A stretch of 64,000 nt of DNA. Source: Roseovarius sp. MMSF_3350. GTDB lineage: Bacteria; Pseudomonadota; Alphaproteobacteria; Rhodobacterales; Rhodobacteraceae. This document shows, piece after piece, positions 18,026 to 27,582 of the stretch. The position numbers and the translations under genes were made by a program. Location of the stretch: contig NZ_JASHIZ010000015.1 of the NCBI RefSeq assembly GCF_030733425.1, forward strand, positions 41,672-105,671, in the 5' to 3' direction. How positions within the stretch are numbered: position 1 is the first letter of the stretch; every line of letters starts with the position of its first letter. The notes beneath the pieces were generated by a model. That model did not search any database. It had not been told where the DNA came from and saw only the letters and a list, made by a program, of their open reading frames with translations.

Positions 18026-19636
18026 TCATGCCAATTGTCGGTCCCATTTTGTGCCGGGTACAGCCGCCAGAAGGCTACGCGTGTAGTCCTCCTTGGGATC
18101 GAGAAAGACCTCGGCTACCGGGCCGATTTCCACCAGCTTGCCCTTTTGCATCACGGCCACCCTGTCGCAAAGCTGCGCCGCCACGCGCATGTCATGGGTG
18201 ATGAACATCAGGGAAAGGTTCAGTCGGCTTTGCAAGTCTCGCAACAGGTCAAGCACCTGGGCCTGGATGGACACGTCGAGCGCGGATACGGCCTCGTCAG
18301 CGATGATAAGGTCGGGATCCATGGCCAGGGCCCGGGCAATCCCGATGCGCTGTCGCTGCCCGCCCGAAAACTCGTGCGGATAGCGGTCGGCGGCGCCCGC
18401 ATCCAGTTCGACGATTTCCAGAAGTTCCCGTGCGCGCGCATGGGCTTTTTGTTTGGGAACGCCCTGCACGATGGGACCTTCGGAGAGTGCGTGCAGGATC
18501 TTCTTGCGCGGATTGAGCGAGGCATAGGGATCCTGGAAGATCATCTGCACGCGCCGGCGCGCGCGGCGCAGTTCCTCTGACGTGAGGCTGTTCATGTCCT
18601 GTCCGTCCAGGATGACTTCGCCGCTGTCGGCCTTTACAAGCCGTACGATTGCACGGCCCACGGTCGACTTTCCCGAGCCGGATTCTCCGACGATGCCCAG
18701 CACCTCGCCGCGCGAAAGGGTGAAGGAGACATCGTCGATCGCGGTAACGCTGCGTGCGGCCTTGAACAGACCGCCCGAGGTGACAAAGGTCTTGCACAGG
18801 TTGCGCACCTCCAGCACGGGCGTCGCGCGTACCGGCTCCGGCGTCGGGACGTGATCGGACGGGATCGCCTCCAGCAGGGCCTTGGTATAGGCGTGCTGCG
18901 GGTTGTCCAGAACCTCGCGCGCCTCGCCTTGCTCGACGATCTCGCCATGGCGCATGACGATGACCCGGTCGGCGATTTCGGCGACGACGCCGAAATCATG
19001 GGTGATGAACATCACCGCCATGCCATGCCGGGACTGGATGGTCTTGATCAGGTCGAGGATCTTTGCCTGCGTGGTCACATCCAGAGCGGTCGTCGGCTCG
19101 TCCGCGATCAGGATCGCCGGATCGAGGGCCAATGCCATGGCGATCATGGCACGTTGACGTTGACCGCCCGACAATTGGAATGGGTAGGCGCGAATGATCT
19201 TCTCGGGGTCGGGCAGCCCTACTTCGTGGACAAGGGCCAGCGCCTTGGTGCGCCGCTCGGACGGGCTGTGGCGGTTATGCGCCTCGAAGACCTCGGTGAT
19301 CTGGTCTCCGATCCGCATCAGGGGGTTGAGAGCCGTCATCGGTTCCTGGAAGATCATGCCGATCCGGTCACCGCGCAGCTGGCGCCGCTCATTGTCCGGC
19401 ATGGCCAGCAGGTCGCGCCCTTCGAATAGGGCAGAGCCCTGAGCGACCTCAACCTGATCGGGCAGCAGCCCCATGAGAGCGTTGGCGGTCATGGATTTGC
19501 CCGATCCGGATTCACCCACGACACAAAGGATCTCACCGGACTTCAGATCGAAGCCCACGTTCTGAACGGCATGGTCGCGGTCGGCCCCAGGCGGAAGCGA
19601 TATCGCCAGATCGCGGATCGACAATACGGTCTCCAT
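18026..19636 (-). CDS. Peptide-family ABC transporter, fused dual ATP-binding protein
   Basis: A 536-residue protein carrying two complete ATPase domains of the DppD-DppF type, as in YejF. The Walker A motifs are GESGSGKSMTA near residue 41 and GESGSGKSTVG near 325. The signatures are LSGGQRQRAMIAMAL and FSGGQRQRIGIARAL. It energises the two permeases encoded upstream. The oligopeptide-binding C-terminal extensions follow each domain. Substrate is not readable; peptides, glutathione or nickel are all handled by this family. Confidence 0.92.
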   Translation of the reverse strand: METVLSIRDLAISLPPGADRDHAVQNVGFDLKSGEILCVVGESGSGKSMTANALMGLLPDQVEVAQGSALFEGRDLLAMPDNERRQLRGDRIGMIFQEPMTALNPLMRIGDQITEVFEAHNRHSPSERRTKALALVHEVGLPDPEKIIRAYPFQLSGGQRQRAMIAMALALDPAILIADEPTTALDVTTQAKILDLIKTIQSRHGMAVMFITHDFGVVAEIADRVIVMRHGEIVEQGEAREVLDNPQHAYTKALLEAIPSDHVPTPEPVRATPVLEVRNLCKTFVTSGGLFKAARSVTAIDDVSFTLSRGEVLGIVGESGSGKSTVGRAIVRLVKADSGEVILDGQDMNSLTSEELRRARRRVQMIFQDPYASLNPRKKILHALSEGPIVQGVPKQKAHARARELLEIVELDAGAADRYPHEFSGGQRQRIGIARALAMDPDLIIADEAVSALDVSIQAQVLDLLRDLQSRLNLSLMFITHDMRVAAQLCDRVAVMQKGKLVEIGPVAEVFLDPKEDYTRSLLAAVPGTKWDRQLA

Positions 19637-19637
19637 C

Positions 19638-20477
19638 TCAGCGTCCCTTCCGTGCCAGCCGGGGGTTCAAAGCGTCGTTCAGCCCCTCGCCAATCAGGTT
19701 CAGAGCCAGAACCGTCAGCAGGATCGCCACACCCGGAATGAAGCTCAGCCACCAGGCCGAGCGGATCACCGTGCGCGCCGCGCCGATCATGTAGCCCCAG
19801 CTCATGATGTTCGGGTCCCCCAGCCCGAGGAACGACAACGAGCTTTCCAGCAGGATCGCCGTCGCCACCATCAATGAGGCCATTACGATGATCGGCGACA
19901 TCGCATTCGGCAGGATATGCCCGAAGAGGATACGACCGTTGGACAGCCCCGCGAGCCGGGCGGCATCGACAAATTCACGTTTGCGCAGGGACAGCACTTC
20001 GGCCCGCACGAGGCGCGCGACGGGCGGCCAACTGACGATAGCGATGGCCAGCGTTATCGTCGGCAGCGTCGGTTCCAGGATCGCGACCAGGACAATGGCG
20101 AGCGCAAAGTTCGGGATGGTCTGGAAAAATTCGGTAAAGCGCATGGCCCCGTCATCGACCAACCCCCCATAGAAGCCCGCGAACGCCCCCAGCGGCACGC
20201 CGATCAACAGCGCCACGAGGGTCGACACCAGCCCCACGATCAGTGAGACGCGCGCGCCATGGACAAGACCTGCCGCCACGTCGCGGCCCAATGTATCGGT
20301 GCCCAGAGGAAAGCCCTCGGTGCTGAACGGTTCAAGGAAAGGCCGTTGCACCATCTTCCACGGGCTTTCCGGGTAAATCAGCGGCGCGAAGATGGCCAAG
20401 AGAACGACGCAGCTCAGGATCACCGCTCCTATCACCGCGCCGCGGTTGCGGGAAAACCTCTTGAGGAAATCTATCAT
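19638..20477 (-). CDS. Peptide-family ABC transporter permease (DppC-type)
   Basis: A 279-residue permease with the N-terminal RNRGAVIGAVIL stretch of OppC/DppC proteins, the loop GTDTLGRDVAAGLVHGARVS, and the EAA motif DAARLAGLSNGRILFGHILPN. Five to six membrane helices are visible. The ATG at 20477 follows GAGGAG overlapping the stop of the upstream permease gene; the frame is open upstream to 20504. It forms the inner-membrane pore with the DppB-type partner. Confidence 0.92.
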   Translation of the reverse strand: MIDFLKRFSRNRGAVIGAVILSCVVLLAIFAPLIYPESPWKMVQRPFLEPFSTEGFPLGTDTLGRDVAAGLVHGARVSLIVGLVSTLVALLIGVPLGAFAGFYGGLVDDGAMRFTEFFQTIPNFALAIVLVAILEPTLPTITLAIAIVSWPPVARLVRAEVLSLRKREFVDAARLAGLSNGRILFGHILPNAMSPIIVMASLMVATAILLESSLSFLGLGDPNIMSWGYMIGAARTVIRSAWWLSFIPGVAILLTVLALNLIGEGLNDALNPRLARKGR

Positions 20478-20487
20478 GCGTGTCTCC

Positions 20488-21453
20488 TCAGATCCGCGGA
20501 TCAATCAGCCGATACACGATATCGGTGATGATGTTGAAGGCGATGACCATTGCCGCCGAGACGAGGAACACGCCGAGGAGCGTGTTGTAGTCTCGCGCGG
20601 TAAGGCTCTCGAACATGAGGCGGCCGATGCCGGGCCACGCAAACACGGTTTCGGTCAGAACGGCACCGCCCACCAGTTGCCCGGCCTGCAAACCGGCCAA
20701 AGTCACGACGGGTAACAGCGCGTTGCGCAGTATATGACGCCGCCGGATGGTTCCCTCCCGAAGACCCTTCGCGCGGGCGGTCTTGACGAAATCCATCTGG
20801 CTGACTTCGAGAACCGATGATCGGGTCATCCGCAGGTACACCGCCATGAAGAACAGCCCCAAAGTCAGCGCTGGCAGGAAGAGGTGTTCCAGCCGATCCA
20901 GCACCGCGGTCATGCCGGTGTATTCGGCGCCCACGGTTTCGTATCCGAAGGCCGGAAACCAGCCCAGATGAACCGAGAAGAGCACGACGGCCATCAGCGC
21001 CACCCAGAAAAGCGGTGTCGCATAAAAGAGCAATGCCATGGTGGTGATCGCGGTATCGCTCCATTTGCCCTGACGGGCGGCGGCGGCAAGGCCGAACAAG
21101 ACCCCGAGAAGCAGAGACATGCCAAAGGCGGTCATGGTCAACAAAAGCGTGGCGGGCAACCGGTCTAGTATCAGGTCCAACACGGGCATCTGCTGACGGT
21201 AGGAGTAGCCCAGGTCAAGCTGGACTACGCCCGAAACGTAATTCCAGAACTGTACGTAGAGCGGCTGATCCAGCCCGAACTGTCTGCGCAGTTGCTGGAT
21301 GAATTGTTCGTCTGCAGCGCCTGCCTCGCCTGCCATGACCATGGCCGGGTCGCCGGGGGCGGCATGGATCAGGAAGAAATTCAGCACAACGACCAGCAAA
21401 AGCGTGATGACAGCTTTGGCGGTACGGCCAAGTATGGCGGCGGCGAGGTTCAT
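20488..21453 (-). CDS. Peptide-family ABC transporter permease (DppB-type)
   Basis: A 321-residue permease. The N-terminus has the DppB/OppB features (LNFFLIHAAPGDPA, LGLDQPLYVQ-like segment, LDLGYSYRQQMPV), and the EAA loop is KTARAKGLREGTIRRRHILRN. Six membrane segments are expected. It is separated from the binding-protein gene by 92 bases containing a terminator-like hairpin and is followed within 11 bases by the DppC-type gene. Confidence 0.92.
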   Translation of the reverse strand: MNLAAAILGRTAKAVITLLLVVVLNFFLIHAAPGDPAMVMAGEAGAADEQFIQQLRRQFGLDQPLYVQFWNYVSGVVQLDLGYSYRQQMPVLDLILDRLPATLLLTMTAFGMSLLLGVLFGLAAAARQGKWSDTAITTMALLFYATPLFWVALMAVVLFSVHLGWFPAFGYETVGAEYTGMTAVLDRLEHLFLPALTLGLFFMAVYLRMTRSSVLEVSQMDFVKTARAKGLREGTIRRRHILRNALLPVVTLAGLQAGQLVGGAVLTETVFAWPGIGRLMFESLTARDYNTLLGVFLVSAAMVIAFNIITDIVYRLIDPRI

Positions 21454-21496
21454 TTTCTGGGCCTGCTCGGTTCGCGGTGGTCTCTAGTGGCCGAAA

Positions 21497-21530
21497 AAGG
21501 GCTGGCCCGGGTCATGTCGGGCCAGCCCTT
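21497..21530 (-). terminator. Rho-independent-type terminator/attenuator after the peptide-binding protein gene
   Basis: AAGGGCTGGCCCG and CGGGCCAGCCCTT form a perfect 13-bp stem with an 8-base loop. On the transcribed (minus) strand the stem runs into TTTTT. It lies 16 bases after the binding-protein stop and 44 bases before the permease start. It should terminate a good share of transcripts and leave more binding protein than permease. Confidence 0.75.
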
Positions 21531-21545
21531 CGAATTGCCCGGAGG

Positions 21546-23090
21546 CTATTGCTCGACCCAGGCGTCGCGCAGACCGTCGTTGACACCGATGGCGGTGGTC
21601 ACGAGGTCCTGCACGTCACAGCGATAGATCGTCGGGAACTCGATCTCCAGCAGCCATGCTACCGGCACGTCGTCGACCAGTTGCTTCTGGACGTCGGTAT
21701 AGATCTCCTGACGCTCTTCCGGGGTCGCCGCGGTGGCGGCCTCGGCGAACATCTCGTCCACCTCCGCATTCTCATAGCCGGCGACGTTGTTCCACGGGCT
21801 GCCCTTGGCGATGTTGGACGACAGGTAGCTGCGCGCAACACCCAATGCCGGATCGCCGTACTGGTAGAGATAGGTGAAGGCGATATCGAAATCCCACTCC
21901 GCCTGTTTCTGGTTCCAGCCGGCGACGTCCGTGGCCACCACTTCGACATTGACGCCCACCTCTTCGAGGTTCTGCTTCATCGCCTCGGCCCAGCGCTGCC
22001 ATGTCTCGCCGTAAGGCAAGGGCAGGATGCGCACGGTTTCCCCATCATAGCCCGCGGCCTCCAGATGCTCTCTCGCCTTGTCAGGGTCATGGTCGTACAT
22101 GATCGTGTCATCGGTGTAGAAGTTCGTCTTCGACGACACAGGGCTGGTGGCGACCGTCCCGAACCCGTTCCAGATCACATCCTTCACGAACTCGCGGTCC
22201 ATGGCGTACATGACAGCCTTACGGAAATCCTTGTTCGCCGTGGCGCCTTCGCGGTTGTTCATCCACGCCATCGCATGGGGCGCGAAATACTCCCACCCCT
22301 TGCCGGTGGAACAGACACCTTCCATCTCGGTCAGTCGCTTGACGTCCCAGTTCTCGACAGAGCCACCGGGCAGCACGTCGACTTCGCCATTCTCGAATGC
22401 CACTGCGCGCGAGGCAGCATCGGGAATGACGCGGTAGTACACCTCGTCCAGATAGGGCTGCCCGTCCAGATAGTAATCCTCGTTCTTCACAAGGTGGATG
22501 TAGCTGCCTTTCTCCCATTCATTGAACTTGTAGGGGCCTGTGCCGATCGGCGTGTTGTTGGCCTCGTTGTTTGCGAAGTCCGTCCCCTCGTAGATATGCT
22601 TGGGGATCATCGGCATGGTTCCCGCCTCGAAGACTCCGATGAACGGACCGAAGGGATTTTTCAGCTTAAAGACCACCGTGTGATCGTCCGGGGCGGTGAT
22701 GGATTCGACATGTTCCAGGCTGACCCGAAGGCGCGCATGGGTTTCGCGCAGGAACTTGTCGACCGAAAACACCACATCCTCGGAGGTGAAAGGTTCTCCA
22801 TCGTGCCAGGTGACGCCGTCTTGGAGCGTGAACGTGTAGGTCAGCGCATCGTCGGAGACCTCCCACGACTTTGCCAGCGACGGCATAGGGTTCAAGTCCG
22901 TGTCATAGCGCAGGAGGCTTTCGTAAATGTCGCCAGCGACAAGCTGTGTCGGCCCGTTCTGCACAAGGCCCAGCATCAGGCTGGGCGGTTCGGGTTGCAC
23001 TACGATGTCAAGCCGCCCGCCGGCGTCCTGCGCGCCAGTCGGCAGCGCGAGCCCGAGGTACAGAATCGAGGCTGTCAGTGTCTTCTTCAT
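21546..23090 (-). CDS. Peptide-family ABC transporter substrate-binding protein (SBP family 5)
   Basis: A 514-residue periplasmic protein with signal peptide MKKTLTASILYLGLALPTGA. The family-5 motif LTYTFTLQDGVTWHDGEPFT is present, as are FKLKNPFGPF and a C-terminal PVAWLLEIEFP. The length matches DppA/OppA-type proteins. It is first in the operon with two permeases and a fused ATPase. The ligand cannot be deduced. The nearby urease might suggest nickel, but the sequence offers no specific support for that. Confidence 0.92.
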   Translation of the reverse strand: MKKTLTASILYLGLALPTGAQDAGGRLDIVVQPEPPSLMLGLVQNGPTQLVAGDIYESLLRYDTDLNPMPSLAKSWEVSDDALTYTFTLQDGVTWHDGEPFTSEDVVFSVDKFLRETHARLRVSLEHVESITAPDDHTVVFKLKNPFGPFIGVFEAGTMPMIPKHIYEGTDFANNEANNTPIGTGPYKFNEWEKGSYIHLVKNEDYYLDGQPYLDEVYYRVIPDAASRAVAFENGEVDVLPGGSVENWDVKRLTEMEGVCSTGKGWEYFAPHAMAWMNNREGATANKDFRKAVMYAMDREFVKDVIWNGFGTVATSPVSSKTNFYTDDTIMYDHDPDKAREHLEAAGYDGETVRILPLPYGETWQRWAEAMKQNLEEVGVNVEVVATDVAGWNQKQAEWDFDIAFTYLYQYGDPALGVARSYLSSNIAKGSPWNNVAGYENAEVDEMFAEAATAATPEERQEIYTDVQKQLVDDVPVAWLLEIEFPTIYRCDVQDLVTTAIGVNDGLRDAWVEQ

Positions 23091-23625
23091 CTAAGTCTCC
23101 CTGTTGATTTGCGCGATGATCATCAAACCGGGCTTCCAAACGAACGTCAGTTCCCGCCGATCCCACGCGATTTTTTCCGTCGCACGCCGCGTGCCGGTCC
23201 CCGGTCTGTCGGAGCGTGCTACGTTTACATATGCCTCCGTTCCAGAGGCGTCTGGCATCTCCAAAGTTCATCGGCGGGTCGGTTGGAAGTCAAGGTGCAA
23301 TGTCGACAGACGACAAACTGACGTCCCCCAAAAAGGCTTTGGTACAAGCTCGAAGCTGCGTTTTCAGCAGTTTCAGCAGCAGTTGTGGATCTTGGCCGCC
23401 CGAGTGACAGGCAACCAGAAATAACTATTCGAACGGGGCTATACGGTTTTCGGAGCGCGCAAGGAGGCGGTCGCTGACCTGATGCTCTAAAACCGATTGC
23501 TCAGAAAAGCATGCTCATCTGACGACCGACACGCAGAAATCTGACAGCCGGGGTAGCCAGCTGCGCCAAACAGCGTATACCGCCGCGCTTTTCGTGCGAG
23601 GCAAGTGAGAAAATTTCAGATGGAT
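23091..23625. other. Intergenic region between the peptide importer and the formate dehydrogenase operon
   Basis: About 535 bases with no supported gene. It must hold the promoter of the binding-protein gene (start 23090, minus) and the end of the fds operon (stop 23626). Composition is more AT-rich than the genes. Short frames such as 23419-23490 could be decayed coding sequence, but none is recognisable. No tRNA or clear repeat was seen. Confidence 0.55.
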
Positions 23626-23832
23626 TCAACTGATCAGACGGGCCGCCCTTCTCGCTGTATCGTCGACGTTCTCGCCACCATTCTCCACGTACTCGCAGAA
23701 TTGGCGACGCATTCTGGGGTCCCAGAAATCCTGCAGGTGGTTCGCGACGCGCTCGGCCTGGTCGTTGCCGGGCTGGGATTTGAAGAACGTGGCGATCTGG
23801 TTGGCCATCATGACCAGTTTCTCAGGCGACAT
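23626..23832 (-). CDS. fdsD: Formate dehydrogenase delta subunit FdsD
   Basis: A 68-residue protein beginning MSPEKLVMMANQIATFFKSQ, with HLQDFWDPRMRRQF, the recognised pattern of the small FdsD subunit of NAD-dependent formate dehydrogenases. FdsD is needed for a stable, active FdsABG complex. The frame is open upstream, but the ATG at 23832 gives the family start and overlaps the fdhD stop by 11 bases. It is the last gene of fdsGBA-fdhD-fdsD. Confidence 0.9.
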   Translation of the reverse strand: MSPEKLVMMANQIATFFKSQPGNDQAERVANHLQDFWDPRMRRQFCEYVENGGENVDDTARRAARLIS

Positions 23833-24652
23833 CGGAAACCTCGTGGGAAATGCGGTGCGGGTTGGAATAGAGATCGAAACCGCCGCCCCGGGCAAAGGCG
23901 GCCAGCGTGATGCCCGCCTTGTCGGCCAGGCGCAGGGCATGGGCCGTGGGGGCGGAGACGGCGATCAGCGTGCCGCAGCCGGCCATGGCGCATTTCTGCA
24001 CCAGTTCGACCGAAAGGCGGCTGGTCATGACGAAAGCGCCTGAGGCCGGGTCGCGCCTCGCCCGCCAGAGCGCACCGATCAGCTTGTCGAGCGCGTTGTG
24101 GCGGCCCACATCCTCGCGCGCCATGACCACCCCCTGGCCCGGCAGGACGAAGCCGGCCGCATGGGTCGCGCGGGTGCGGCGGTGCAGGGGTTGGTTATTG
24201 GACAGCGCGTCGGCGGCATGGGCGATGTCGTCACGGCTGAAAGTCGGGCCAACTTGCGCCACGCATGGCACGTCGCGCACGGCCTGATCCAGCGAGTCGA
24301 TACCACACAGCCCGCAGCCCACCGGACCGGCCATGAAACGACGGCGTGCAGCCAGCGCCTCGCGCCGGTCGGCGCGCAGCCAGAAACGGGCTTCGATGCC
24401 CCGGTCGTGTTCCACGATCTCGAAGCTTTCGATCTGGGCGGGGTCGGTCACGATCCCCTCGGTCACGGCGAAGCCATGGGCGAAATCATCGATATCGCCG
24501 GGTGTGGCCATCATCACCGCCTGGGTCGAGCCGTCGAAGACCAGTGCCACCGGCAGCTCTTCGGGAAGGGCGCGGCTGACCAAGCGCGCGCCTTCTGCCT
24601 GAACGGACAGGCCCGAGCGGCTTTGGCAGGGAGAAAAACCCAAACCCATCAT
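23822..24652 (-). CDS. fdhD: Formate dehydrogenase sulfurtransferase FdhD (FdsC)
   Basis: A 276-residue FdhD-family protein, also called FdsC in this operon type. It carries sulfur from a cysteine desulfurase to the molybdenum cofactor before insertion into formate dehydrogenase. The CxxC of the transfer loop is Cys113-Cys116 in CGLCG. Other hallmarks are DDFAHGFAVTEGI, VMAREDVGRHNALDKLIG and MTSRLSVELVQKCAMAG. The ATGATG start overlaps the fdsA stop. FdhD remains cytoplasmic. Confidence 0.95.
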   Translation of the reverse strand: MMGLGFSPCQSRSGLSVQAEGARLVSRALPEELPVALVFDGSTQAVMMATPGDIDDFAHGFAVTEGIVTDPAQIESFEIVEHDRGIEARFWLRADRREALAARRRFMAGPVGCGLCGIDSLDQAVRDVPCVAQVGPTFSRDDIAHAADALSNNQPLHRRTRATHAAGFVLPGQGVVMAREDVGRHNALDKLIGALWRARRDPASGAFVMTSRLSVELVQKCAMAGCGTLIAVSAPTAHALRLADKAGITLAAFARGGGFDLYSNPHRISHEVSDVA

Positions 24653-27582
24653 TCCGCCGCCGGAAGGATGCGGCGGGCCTGCGCGGCCTGCGCCGCGTAG
24701 TCCTCCTGCCAGTCGGTCGGCCCGTTGGAGGGGCTGACCTGCACCGCCGTCACCTTGAACTCGGGGCAATTGGTGGCCCAGTCCGAGAAATCCGTGGTGA
24801 TGACATTGGCCTGTGTGTCGGGGTGGTGGAAGGTGGTATAGACCACGCCGGGGCTGACCCTGTCGGTGATCTTGGCGCGCAGCGCCGTCTCGCCCGAGCG
24901 GCTGGCCAGCTTGACCCAGTCGCCTTCGTTCACGCCCCGGTTCTCGGCGTCGTGGGGGTGGATCTCCAGCACGTCGGCCTCGTGCCAGGTCGTATTATCT
25001 GTGCGCCGTGTCTGGGCGCCCACGTTGTATTGCGACAGGATGCGCCCGGTGGTCAGCAACAGCGGAAAGCGCGGGCCGGTTCTTTCGTCCGTCGCCACGT
25101 ACTCGGTGATGATGAACTTGCCCTTGCCGCGCATGAAGCTGTCCACGTGCATCAGCGGCGTGCCCTCGGGGTGCTCCTCGTTGCAGGGCCATTGCACGCT
25201 GCCTTTGGTTTCCAGCAGGGCATAATCGACTCCGGCGAAAGAGGGCGTGGTGGCCGCGATCTCCTCCATGATGCGCGCGGGATGGGTATAGGCCCATTCC
25301 GGGCGCCCGGATTTCTTCAGCATCGCGTTGGCCAGCAGTTGCGTCACCTCCCAGTCGGCATAGCCGTTGAGCGGTTTCATCACCTCGCGCACCCGGTTGA
25401 TGCGGCGCTCGGCATTGGTGAAGGTGCCTTCCTTTTCCAGGAACGTGGAGCCCGGCAGGAAGACATGCGCGTAGTTGGCCGTCTCATTCAGGAAGAGGTC
25501 ATGCACGATGACGCATTCCATCGCCGCAAGGCCCGCCGCGACATGCTTGGTGTCGGGGTCCGATTGCAGGATGTCCTCGCCCTGGCAGTAGAGGCCCTTG
25601 AAGGTGCCGTCGACCGCGCAGTCCAGCATGTTGGGGATACGCAGGCCCGGCTCGGGGTCGATCTCGGTGCCCCAGAGCGCCTCGAACATCTCACGCACGT
25701 CCGCGTTCTTGACGTGGCGATAGCCCGGCAGTTCGTGCGGGAACGAGCCCATGTCGCAGGCGCCCTGCACGTTGTTCTGGCCGCGCAGGGGATTCACGCC
25801 CACGCCGCGCCGGCCAAGGTTGCCGGTCAGCATGGCGAGGTTGGCGATGCCCATGACGGTGGTCGAGCCCTGGCTGTGCTCGGTCACGCCCAAGCCGTAA
25901 TAGATCGAGCCGTTGCCGCCGGTGGCATAGAGATGCGCCGCGGCGCGCAGGTCTGCCGGATCGACGCCGGTCAGCAGCGCGGTCGCCTCGGGGCTGTGGC
26001 GCGGGTCCGACACGAAGGCGGCGTATTCCTGGAATTCCTCCCAGTCGCAGCGGTTGCGGATGAAGTCCTCGTCCATCAGCCCTTCGGTCACGATCACATG
26101 CGCCAGCGCCGTGACCACGGCAACATTGGTGCCGGGCCGCAAGGGCAGGTGATGCGCGGCCTCGATATGGGCCGACTTCACCAGGTCGATCCGGCGTGGG
26201 TCGATCACGATCAGCTTGGCCCCCTGGCGCAGGCGCTTTTTCATGCGGCTGGCAAAGACGGGGTGACCGTCGGTCGGGTTGGCGCCGATGACGATGATCA
26301 CGTCGGTGTCTTCGACGCTGTCGAAATCCTGGGTACCGGCGGAGGTGCCGAAGGTCTGGCCCAGCCCATAGCCGGTGGGCGAGTGGCAGACGCGGGCGCA
26401 GGTATCGGTGTTGTTGTTGCCGAAGACCGAGCGCGCCAGTTTCTGCACCAGGTAGGTTTCCTCGTTGGTGCAGCGGCTCGAGGTGATGACGCCGATGGAT
26501 TTCTTGCCGTAGGTCTCCTGCAGCCGCAGCATTTTCGACGCGGCAAAGTCCAGCGCCTCGTCCCAGCTGACCTCGCGCCAGGGCTCGTCCACCCGGTCGC
26601 GGATCATCGGGTTCAGGATGCGGTCGCTGTGATGGGCGTAGCCATAGGCAAAGCGCCCCTTGACGCAGGAATGCCCCCGGTTCGCCTTGCCGTGCTTGTA
26701 GGGCACCATGCGGACCAGTTCGTCGCCCTGCATCTCGGCCTTGAAGGAACAGCCGACGCCGCAATAGGCGCAGGTGGTCACGACCGAGCGGTCTGGCGTG
26801 CCCATCTCGATCACCGATTTTTCCTGCAGCGTCGCGGTGGGGCAGGCCTGCACGCAGGCGCCACAGCTGACGCAGTCCGAGGCGAGGAAATCGTCCTCGG
26901 CGGTGCCTGCGCTGACACGCGACTCGAATCCGCGCCCCTCTATCGTCAGTGCGAAGGTGCCCTGCGCCTCTTCGCAGGCGCGCACGCAGCGGTTGCAGAC
27001 GATGCACTTGCTGGGGTCGTAGCTGAAATAGGGGTTCGAGGTGTCCGCCGGGATGTACTCGGGATTGCCCTTGTCGCCCTCTGGCGCGCGGGCCCGGGTG
27101 TCGCCTTGGGCCAGCGTGCCGCCCTTGGCGTCGTAGTGGTTGCGCCCGGCCTCGTATCGCTGGTCGCGCAGGCCCACGGCGCCGGCCATGTCCTGCAACT
27201 CGCAATCGCCATTGGCCGAGCAGGTCAGGCAATCCAGCGGGTGGTCGGAGATATAAAGCTCCATCACCCCGGTGCGGATCTTGCGCACTTTCTTCGACTG
27301 CGTGTGCACGGCCATGCCAGGGGTAACGGGCGTGGTGCAGGAGGCGGGTGTGCCGCGCCGGCCTTCGATCTCCACGACGCAGAGGCGGCAGGAACCGAAC
27401 GCGTCAAGGCTGTCGGTGGCACAAAGCTTGGGCACCTGGATGCCCGCCTCGGCCGCCGCGCGCATCACGCTGGTGCCTTCGGGCACGGTCACCTCGAAGC
27501 CGTCGATGGTCAGGGTCACGGGCTCGCCCGTCTTGGCGGGTGTGCCCATGTCGCGGTCGTCGGGAATGATCAGGTCTTTCAT
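24649..27582 (-). CDS. fdsA: NAD-dependent formate dehydrogenase alpha subunit FdsA
   Basis: A 977-residue catalytic subunit that oxidises formate to CO2. The N-terminal 2Fe-2S domain (FGSCRLCVVEI) comes first, then a NuoG-like His-Cys segment (HPLDCLTCSANGDCELQ), two 4Fe-4S ferredoxin clusters (CIVCNRCVRACEE, CVSCGACVQACP), a further cluster (CAYCGVGC) and the molybdopterin domain. The molybdenum-ligand Cys is in RVCHSPTGYGLG, about residue 395, so this is a Cys, not Sec, enzyme. The ATG at 27582 overlaps the fdsB stop; a longer open frame upstream is ignored because it reads through fdsB. Confidence 0.96.
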   Translation of the reverse strand: MKDLIIPDDRDMGTPAKTGEPVTLTIDGFEVTVPEGTSVMRAAAEAGIQVPKLCATDSLDAFGSCRLCVVEIEGRRGTPASCTTPVTPGMAVHTQSKKVRKIRTGVMELYISDHPLDCLTCSANGDCELQDMAGAVGLRDQRYEAGRNHYDAKGGTLAQGDTRARAPEGDKGNPEYIPADTSNPYFSYDPSKCIVCNRCVRACEEAQGTFALTIEGRGFESRVSAGTAEDDFLASDCVSCGACVQACPTATLQEKSVIEMGTPDRSVVTTCAYCGVGCSFKAEMQGDELVRMVPYKHGKANRGHSCVKGRFAYGYAHHSDRILNPMIRDRVDEPWREVSWDEALDFAASKMLRLQETYGKKSIGVITSSRCTNEETYLVQKLARSVFGNNNTDTCARVCHSPTGYGLGQTFGTSAGTQDFDSVEDTDVIIVIGANPTDGHPVFASRMKKRLRQGAKLIVIDPRRIDLVKSAHIEAAHHLPLRPGTNVAVVTALAHVIVTEGLMDEDFIRNRCDWEEFQEYAAFVSDPRHSPEATALLTGVDPADLRAAAHLYATGGNGSIYYGLGVTEHSQGSTTVMGIANLAMLTGNLGRRGVGVNPLRGQNNVQGACDMGSFPHELPGYRHVKNADVREMFEALWGTEIDPEPGLRIPNMLDCAVDGTFKGLYCQGEDILQSDPDTKHVAAGLAAMECVIVHDLFLNETANYAHVFLPGSTFLEKEGTFTNAERRINRVREVMKPLNGYADWEVTQLLANAMLKKSGRPEWAYTHPARIMEEIAATTPSFAGVDYALLETKGSVQWPCNEEHPEGTPLMHVDSFMRGKGKFIITEYVATDERTGPRFPLLLTTGRILSQYNVGAQTRRTDNTTWHEADVLEIHPHDAENRGVNEGDWVKLASRSGETALRAKITDRVSPGVVYTTFHHPDTQANVITTDFSDWATNCPEFKVTAVQVSPSNGPTDWQEDYAAQAAQARRILPAAE

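Noticed and set aside
18026..23090. Nickel importer for urease
   Set aside because: The importer lies near the urease operon and belongs to a family that includes Nik systems, but the binding protein shows general peptide-family motifs and nothing specific for nickel.
21477..23321. A 614-codon open frame on the plus strand
   Set aside because: It is antisense to the peptide-binding-protein gene, which has a signal peptide, family motifs and a terminator.
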